Positions 57,857 to 64,000 of a DNA stretch of 64,000 bases are shown here, piece after piece. The first letter of the stretch is position 1. Each line of letters begins with the position of its first letter. The translations under genes were made by a program, and so were the position numbers. The stretch is from Thozetella sp. PMI_491 (taxonomy: Eukaryota > Ascomycota > Sordariomycetes > Chaetosphaeriales > Chaetosphaeriaceae): the NCBI GenBank assembly GCA_021432635.1, contig MU270116.1, forward strand, positions 1 to 64,000, written 5' to 3'. Below the pieces are notes generated by a model. It did no database searches, was not told where the DNA came from, and worked only from the letters and a program-made list of their open reading frames with translations.

Positions 57857-60442
57857 TCACGTCAGCGAGCCAAACAACAGGCTCGTCTTCTTCCAGTATT
57901 CCTGAGACGCCTTGTCCACCCGTTGCTTCACTTCCGTGCTATCCAGCCCGGTCTTTTGGAATAGTGACCCCTCGAGCTCCTTGAAAACGTCCGTGGAGAG
58001 TCCGGGCGAGCTGAGACAGCATTGCAGGTAGGCTACGTCGACTAGCCACTGCACTTGCAAGTCCCTTCGTTGCTCTGCCGTGATCGCCTCCTTGTTAGGC
58101 TGAGCCGCCTCTTCCGTCTTGCCGTCCGAGTCTGCCTCGTCGTTTCCTTCCTCTTTCTCCTCCCCTTCTTGCTTCTCATCTCCCGCCTCTGCCGCCGACT
58201 TCTCGTCTCCTGCTTGCTCCTCCTTTGTCTCGCCTTCTTCCTCATTATCGTTATCGCCTTCCTCTTTGTCTTCCGTTTTGTCTTTCTCTGCGTCCTGTGG
58301 TTGGGCCAATGGCTCAGCCGCCTGCGCCTCAAGAGCTGCGAGCCAGTGGTCGTTGATCTGCTTGGCCAGATGCTGCTTCAGCACTGCAACCGCCGCCGGG
58401 CTCCACAGGTCACCCCCGGCATCCCCCATGGACAGGCACAGGCTGCGCAGGAATCGAAAGGTCCCAGGGGAAGGTGAGGTGGGCAATTCGGGCTCTCCTG
58501 CCCATAGGCTTCGGCCAAGGACAGTCTTCCGCGTCAATACGGCCGTAACAAATTCGTCAAGCGACGAGATAACTACGTCGGCCGCGAGGATCTCGTGGAG
58601 CGATGGCACCATTCCAAGGCCGAAGCCCTTGACAGATTCAAGCTCGGGCAACTTGCTTCTAACGTCCCTAAGGATGCGAAGGAGGTACATCGAGATATGG
58701 CCCTTGTTGGATCCCTTGCTATGCTTGGCCCACAAGGCTGTGAGCTGCTCGTCCAATGTGTTGAAGGCCTTGGCTAGGGACGCGTGGAGGTGCTTGATCA
58801 GACCTTGCGGGTCGTCTTTGCTCAATAGCTGCTGCCGCTGCTCGATCGTCTCCTCGTCTTCGATCTCGTCCACGTCGTTGTCCCATCTCTGTCGTTTGAG
58901 CTGGTCTACGATCTGATCGACGTCGTCGATGACGTGGTACCAGGACGTATATGAGGTGACGGCCTTCGACACGGCGTCGTTCCTCCCGTACAGCCGGGCG
59001 ATGACATCCTGAGCGAATGGAGCTGCCCCGTGGGTAAGCTCCGAGTCAAACGAGTCCTCCTCCCATAGGCTCTGGTGCTTATCCGTCGTGCCCGGCACCC
59101 AGCTATCGAGGGTGCCAGAGACTTCGGAGCCGACGAGGCGCAGCTTGCTGACCTTGCTATCGAGCACACTGAGCATGTGCTCGTTGATGGCCGCGCGGAT
59201 CTGGTCGAGCATGACGGAGGGGTCGAAGCCGCGTGCCTTGCCTCCCTCCGATATCCACAGCTTCAGGACGCTGGTTCGCAGCTCGACGATCGCTTTGAAT
59301 TCGGCGATGGTTTCCAGCGTCTTTCGGAGCCCCTGCAATAGCACCTCGCTTCCCCGCTTCGCCCAACTAGAGAGCATCTCTCGCGCGTGCTTGCCGTCCA
59401 GATCATCATGGCTGATGAATGGGGTAAAGTATTGGATCTCGTCGCCGCACCACCGCTTGTAGACGTCTAATCGCAAGCCCTCGATCAAGTGCAGCGATTC
59501 ATCCTCCAGCAGTGCGCCCTTCTTCAGCACTTGGAGCGCTTCGGCGAGCTTATGCGGCACTAGTGCTTGCACGTCTAGGAGGGTTGAGGTGTACAGCTGG
59601 AGGCATGCCAGCACGTCCTTCGGGTCACGAGCCCTCTCGTCGTCCTCCATCGAGAAGACAAGCGCCATGGCCTGCGCTCGCACATGTAGGAAGTGCCGCA
59701 GTACGTCGCGTGCTCCCGAACTGTTGGCGAGACTGTATGCGCTCAAGGCCTTGACGATGTCCCCTTGCTTGATGCTGTCCCTGGGCTTCTCGAGCACGCG
59801 CTTGATGCCTTCCTGGAGGCGTTCCTTGAGCACCTCGAGGCTCTTTCGCGATGCCTCGACGCTGCCCGCCACGGTCGCGTCCTTGACAGGGGTACCAAAA
59901 GTGATGTCAAGAAGGCGACTGAGCACGAGCACCTTGGCAGCGATGACAAGCCTGTCGCCTCTGGTGGCTGTCCTCTTCTTCTCGGGGGTGTCGCTGCTCT
60001 CCGCCGGGAGCGAGACTAGGCCCCCGCCCAATATCCTGCTCACCGAGAGCGCGCACGCTGCCAGCAGTCTGGCCCGCGCGACGGCGCCGAGGCTCCGAGT
60101 CCCCGCCGTTCCATCTGCATATCCTAGTGTAACGTCCTCCCTCTCCCTCACGAAGCGCTCCAGACCTGTGACCTTGGCACCGACCACAGTCCTGCCGCAC
60201 CGCCCGCCCATGCGGCCGAGCGTGACCTGGACGGCATCCATGTCGCTGCGCATGCGCACAATGGTGTCGGCGGTGCCGAGGAGCTCTCGGTAAGATGCGC
60301 CGACCTGGTTGCGCAGGCGTGCCGCCTTGTCGTCGATTTCGGCATGGAGGGCCTTGTGGATGGCACGGATTTGCGGGAGGGTGTGGGTGGACGAGAAGAT
60401 CTGCGCGGAAGAGGTGAGGGTGCTGAGGTCGGGAGTCGCCAT
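57857..60442 (-). CDS. cog1: Conserved oligomeric Golgi complex subunit 1
   Basis: Subunit of lobe A of the COG tethering complex, which returns Golgi glycosylation enzymes by retrograde vesicles. Single exon, 861 aa. The N-terminal Vps51/Cog1-type helix reads SAQIFSSTHTLPQIRAIHKALHAEIDDKAARLRNQVGASYRELLGTADTIVRMRSDMDAV in pieces (about 10-75). The rest is helical, as expected for CATCHR tethers. An acidic Glu/Asp/Lys insertion lies at about 710-785, followed by a conserved C-terminal helical end. The insertion is low-complexity and unlikely to be structured. The identification rests on the N-terminal module and length. Confidence 0.88.
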   Translation of the reverse strand: MATPDLSTLTSSAQIFSSTHTLPQIRAIHKALHAEIDDKAARLRNQVGASYRELLGTADTIVRMRSDMDAVQVTLGRMGGRCGRTVVGAKVTGLERFVREREDVTLGYADGTAGTRSLGAVARARLLAACALSVSRILGGGLVSLPAESSDTPEKKRTATRGDRLVIAAKVLVLSRLLDITFGTPVKDATVAGSVEASRKSLEVLKERLQEGIKRVLEKPRDSIKQGDIVKALSAYSLANSSGARDVLRHFLHVRAQAMALVFSMEDDERARDPKDVLACLQLYTSTLLDVQALVPHKLAEALQVLKKGALLEDESLHLIEGLRLDVYKRWCGDEIQYFTPFISHDDLDGKHAREMLSSWAKRGSEVLLQGLRKTLETIAEFKAIVELRTSVLKLWISEGGKARGFDPSVMLDQIRAAINEHMLSVLDSKVSKLRLVGSEVSGTLDSWVPGTTDKHQSLWEEDSFDSELTHGAAPFAQDVIARLYGRNDAVSKAVTSYTSWYHVIDDVDQIVDQLKRQRWDNDVDEIEDEETIEQRQQLLSKDDPQGLIKHLHASLAKAFNTLDEQLTALWAKHSKGSNKGHISMYLLRILRDVRSKLPELESVKGFGLGMVPSLHEILAADVVISSLDEFVTAVLTRKTVLGRSLWAGEPELPTSPSPGTFRFLRSLCLSMGDAGGDLWSPAAVAVLKQHLAKQINDHWLAALEAQAAEPLAQPQDAEKDKTEDKEEGDNDNEEEGETKEEQAGDEKSAAEAGDEKQEGEEKEEGNDEADSDGKTEEAAQPNKEAITAEQRRDLQVQWLVDVAYLQCCLSSPGLSTDVFKELEGSLFQKTGLDSTEVKQRVDKASQEYWKKTSLLFGSLT

Positions 60443-61226
60443 GGTGGGCAGGATCGGTGGTCAAAGGAACGGGGTGGAAGGGATGCTCTGGCAGCTCTAG
60501 TGAAAGGGTAGCGGTCGAGCTCAGTGCTGTTCTCTTCAAGAGGCCATTGATATAGTCGATAGCCCAGTGATGCCGGATTTTGCCCCGAGGCGGCTGGGAT
60601 TAGTGCAATGGGAAGCCTGCTCGAAGCTGGTCGTAGTCGTCGTCGCTGTCTCGCGGACTTGCTTGGGAGCTTGGGCTTTGGTGGCGTGTGTCCGTTGGAG
60701 AGAATGTGGGACGTGGCGTTGGTGACAGGTGCAGATCTAGCTCCACCAGCTGCCGACCCCGGGCGCGGCCCGACACTTTCTCGACCCCTGACACGGATGC
60801 GGCAAGTGGGAAGTAAGTAAATATAAGAAAAGGGTGAAATCAGTATTTACCTATGCTTCGATTGCTGACGGTAAACCTTGCTTTTATCCAAGCTGCACAG
60901 TTTCTCAGAACAGCAGGATCCCACAAATGCTCGGGAGACCAGGCGCGTCCGCCGACGATCTCCAGGCCTGCGCCTGAGGTGATGATGTATTTCCCAAGGG
61001 ATTTTATACGCATTTCACTTCTACCGATGGTCCATATCTCTAGCCGCGAAGAATTCATGAAAATCGTCGTCCGTCGTCCATGCACCGCCGCCTCAAAGCC
61101 AGAAACAGGCCCCCATTCCTCTCTCCCTCTCCCCCCTGTTTCTCTATCGCTCCTGGGTAACATGTCCAAATCCCCAGTGCAGCTATTATCAGAACAACCC
61201 AGTCTCCGCGCTGGCTAAAGAACTAA
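60443..61226. other. Intergenic, cog1 promoter and 3' side of the CH gene
   Basis: 784 bp. Contains the cog1 promoter (minus strand) and the 3' UTR of the next minus-strand gene. No gene recognised. Confidence 0.5.
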
Positions 61227-63350
61227 TTATCTCCCTGGAAGAGGTCGGGGCCCCACGATCTGTCTCCTACCGGCCCCGATCCCTGCCCCTCCGCGGTTCT
61301 GGTTGTCGCCTCCAGTGTAACCAGACCACTGACCAACGTCCCAGCGGCCGCCCATACCGCCGCCGATGCCATCGACGCCATCGCCGGAGCGCACCGCCTT
61401 GGCTGTTTCCTGCTGGGCCTCCTCCCACTCCCGCTGGCGCTCGCGCTCCATCTCCATCTCGCGTTCGAGCAAACTCTTGGAGGCCCACCCGCCGGCCTTG
61501 GTCTGTTTCTGCGCGGCGATCCTCCTGCGGTCCTCGGCATCCCGCTCGGCCGTTGCCCCAAGCTCTCGCGAGTACGTTTGGTGGGGTAGCGGAGCATCCG
61601 GAGCAGGATTGGTCTGGAGATAGCGGTCGTTGCGTGTCCGGTTATGCTGTGTCTGCGGTGGGGGTTGGTGCGACCGTGGCGGCTGCGGAGGTGGCTGCGC
61701 GTACGCCGTCGGGTCCGGCAGCGGCCGCGAACCCGTGTTGTGCTTACGAACAGGGATCGGAGGAGGCCCGTCGCCGCCCGTCCTGTGGGTCTTAACCTTG
61801 GCAGGGGGCGGGGCCGCCGCCGTCGGGTCCGGCAGGGGTCTCGGGGAGACGGCCTTCGGAGGCGGAGCGGCTATCGCTTGCTGATACTCCGAGTGGGAGG
61901 CCGACAGGAACTCACGCTCGTCTCGGACGCTCCACGAGTCCTGCCTGCTTGGAGGCCGCGCCCCCGGTCGGCTCCGTGACCGAGCACGGGTCTTTTTGTC
62001 CTCTCCGCTGCTGGTCTTGCCGCGGGCCCGCTCCTGTCGCTCCCGCTCGTACTCGGCCTCACGTTGCCGGGCAAGCTCCAGTTCTTTCTCGAGCTCCTTG
62101 ACACGGCTCTTGTAGCCGTCGTCGCCCTGTGTCTCCTGCTCGGCCTGGTACTGACTGAGGAACTGGCCGCGCAGCCGGGCGTCACTCTTGCTCCTAGATC
62201 GTTGGCGTTCCTGCTGCAGGCGTGCCTCTGCGTCTTCCTCTTCTTTTCGCCGCTTCTCCTCGGTGAGTTTCCACTCGCGCTCCTCTTCCTCCCATCGCTT
62301 CTTCTCCTCCTCTGCCTTGCGTCGTTCCTCCTCTCGCTGTCGCCGCGTCTCCGCTTCCCACCGCCGCTGCTCCTCCTGTCGGGCACGCTCTTCCTCAGCC
62401 TCAAGCTCGGCCTTGCGGCGTCGTTCCTCCTCCTCCATCTGCTGCCGCTGCAGCTCGGCCTCGGCCTCCTGCTGTTTTCTTCGGCGCTCCTTCTCGGCCA
62501 GGCTGGGCACGTGCGGACCCGCACTAGTGATCTGCCGCCGCCCGCCGAACGAGATGCCGAGATTGCCCTGGCTCGCGCCGCCCATGTATCCATACTGCGC
62601 AATGTTCCAGGCGGGTGCTGTCGCGCCCTCGTGCTCCCTCCTGCTCCAGCTGCTGACGTTCACGGGGGAGCCGGAATCATTGTGTGTCGGGGACTTGGTG
62701 GGACTCCATCGGCCGGAGCCTGAGTCACCCGTCTTGGAGGCGGTGAGGCCCGGGCGGCCATACATGGAGGACGTGTTGCTCGCATTCGACATGCCCCGGT
62801 TGCGGATGCCCGTCGGTGTGGACGGGCCGGTCGACTGCGGACTAAGCACGCCCCCGCGGTTGCCCCGCGGGCCGATGGCGGTCGGAAAGGCCGACGGGTT
62901 GACGCTGTTGGCGGCACGGCTAAAGGCGCTGAGGCATTGGAGGACTTGGGCGGGGTCTTTCTCCTCGTAGAGGTCGACGGTGAGGAACATGTCGTGTTGT
63001 TGTAGGTTGAGAGGAGGGGCTTGGCAGGCGCGGAGGAAGTGGGATATGTTCTCCATTTGGACAAACGGCATGGCGGACTGCTTGAACTTGATGCCGGGAG
63101 GTCCGATGGCGAGATTGACGAGCCTATGTAGTCGCGTGGTTAGCATTCTGGCCACGCACCGGACGAGCCGACGACACACTTACTGGCATAAGGCGACGCC
63201 GTCTTTTAACCCCTCTAGGAGGTCCGCGCCGGGCAGGCGACTGCCGAGCACGCCCTCAACCCATGACTTCGCCTCCTTGGCGGCACCGGGTGTGTACTTG
63301 TCGAGGCGCAACTTGCGCAGGTCCTTGTCCAAGGACGAGACCGATGCCAT
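61227..63350 (-). CDS. Calponin-homology protein with calponin-like repeat and long coiled coil
   Basis: Probable actin-binding protein. Two exons, 63184-63350 and 61227-63123, with a 60-nt intron joining LCQ to LVNLAIGPPG, give 687 aa. A single CH domain occupies about 8-135 (RKLRLDKYTPGAAKEAKSW, LLEGLKDGVALCQLVNLA, VQMENISHFLRACQ, DMFLTVDLYEEKDPAQVLQCL) and is of the transgelin/calponin class. A calponin-type repeat with GASQGNLGISFGGRRQ follows at about 230-250. A highly charged Glu/Arg/Gln coiled coil spans about 265-430. Pro-rich, disordered SH3-ligand-like segments (PPPPIPVRK-type) occupy the C-terminal third. Yeast Scp1 is only about 200 aa, so this is a fungal extended form. The start MASVSSLDKDLRKL is typical of the family. 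Confidence 0.88.
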
Positions 63351-64000
63351 GACGCCGTTGCTGCGCGCAGAGTGTGGAAATAATGTCGCTCGTCGCTCGT
63401 CTTTGCGTCCTGACAGGTGCAGCTATATGTCGCGCACGCTCGTGAGCGGAGTGCGGGATGAGGCCTCGTTGTCGGCTTCGCTCAAGACGCGCGGCGCTTT
63501 CCGTATGGAATGCGGCGGCTAGATTGGGAAGGCCTGATGACGAAGGGTCTCGGGGCGATGAGACGTCGGGCCGTGTTCACGTGAATGGGTCGCGCGCGTT
63601 CTGCGCAGCGCTTTGGGGGGGACGATCGGGTGGTTTTCTTCGTAGTAGTTGCGGAGTGGATGTGTTTGTATCGACAAAATCCTGCGGGAGATCCGGAGGC
63701 GCGCAAGACTTGGTTGGCGCATAAAGTCGTAATATGATGGTTGCCAATCTCGAAGCTGGGCATCCCTCCCTCACCGTCCGCTGGTACCTGGCCCCGCCTT
63801 TGGGCGATTCGACAAGCCACAGCAGTGACGTGAGAAGGCTGGTCCGGGCGCATCTGGGTGGCTGGAAAGCTAGCAATTTTTTTCTTCAAGCACTAGCCAG
63901 TCCGCTGCATCACGAAAAAGGAAGGGCCACCCCGGCTGCCCCCCACTCCATCACTTAATACGGAGTACTTGGGCTTAGGCCCACTCTCGCGCGTAAAATG
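63351..64000. other. Promoter side of the CH gene, window edge
   Basis: 650 bp upstream of the CH gene with no recognised gene. An overlapping minus frame (63482-63889) has no motif. Confidence 0.45.

Overview
This is nuclear DNA of a filamentous ascomycete, most likely of the class Sordariomycetes and probably the Sordariales. The basis is the gene content, introns of about 50-150 nt with GTANGT donors and CTAAC-like branch points, GC-rich third codon positions, and a G-alpha subunit that looks nearly identical to Neurospora GNA-1. The order assignment is inference. The window is housekeeping DNA with long gene-poor gaps. I saw no secondary-metabolite cluster, CRISPR array, rRNA gene or tRNA gene, and no complete transposon.

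Layout: 1400-2486 (-) two-repeat Myb protein, 5' end unresolved; 2487-9023 gene-poor; 9024-16193 (-) Prp8; 16783-19502 (+) eIF3c; 20153-20920 (-) ribosomal protein S14; 21255-22808 (+) ribosomal protein L7 with a box C/D snoRNA in intron 2; 23120-23944 (-) Isa2; 24684-25605 (-) Smr-domain protein with a CaaX tail; 26717-28693 (+) cytosolic glutamyl-tRNA synthetase; about 6 kb without a recognisable gene; 34681-36014 (+) gna-1; 39271-40642 (-) DUF3716 Cys-rich protein; 44112-45287 (+) DUF4419 protein; 45794-47052 (-) 3-ketodihydrosphingosine reductase; 47809-49686 (+) Sas10/Utp3; 49895-50584 (-) Gag-like ORF; 52480-53657 (+) PQ-loop transporter next to an assembly gap; 54108-55711 (-) MFS transporter; 56772-57689 (+) peroxisomal enoyl-CoA isomerase/hydratase; 57857-60442 (-) Cog1; 61227-63350 (-) calponin-homology protein.

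Themes: the left 29 kb is rich in gene-expression machinery (Prp8, eIF3c, S14, L7, GluRS), and Sas10 lies further right. Two divergent pairs share short intergenic regions: prp8/eIF3c (589 bp) and rps14/rpl7 (334 bp). The second holds a Tbf1-type AGCCCTAA element. The most striking element is the snoRNA in rpl7 intron 2. It has 14 nt of uninterrupted complementarity, directly 5' of box D, to a conserved segment of large-subunit rRNA. This gives an rRNA methylation guide hosted in a ribosomal protein gene, a situation paralleled in yeast RPL7 introns. Other points worth following are a leader intron of gna-1 whose retention would expose a long overlapping upstream ORF, and an intact GC-rich Gag-like ORF that stands alone.

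Intron coordinates were set by hand from splice consensus, reading frame and protein-family continuity. Where every exon joins in frame and the product has the family length (Prp8, eIF3c, S14, L7, GNA-1, GluRS) the models should be close to final. The Myb 5' end is not solved.
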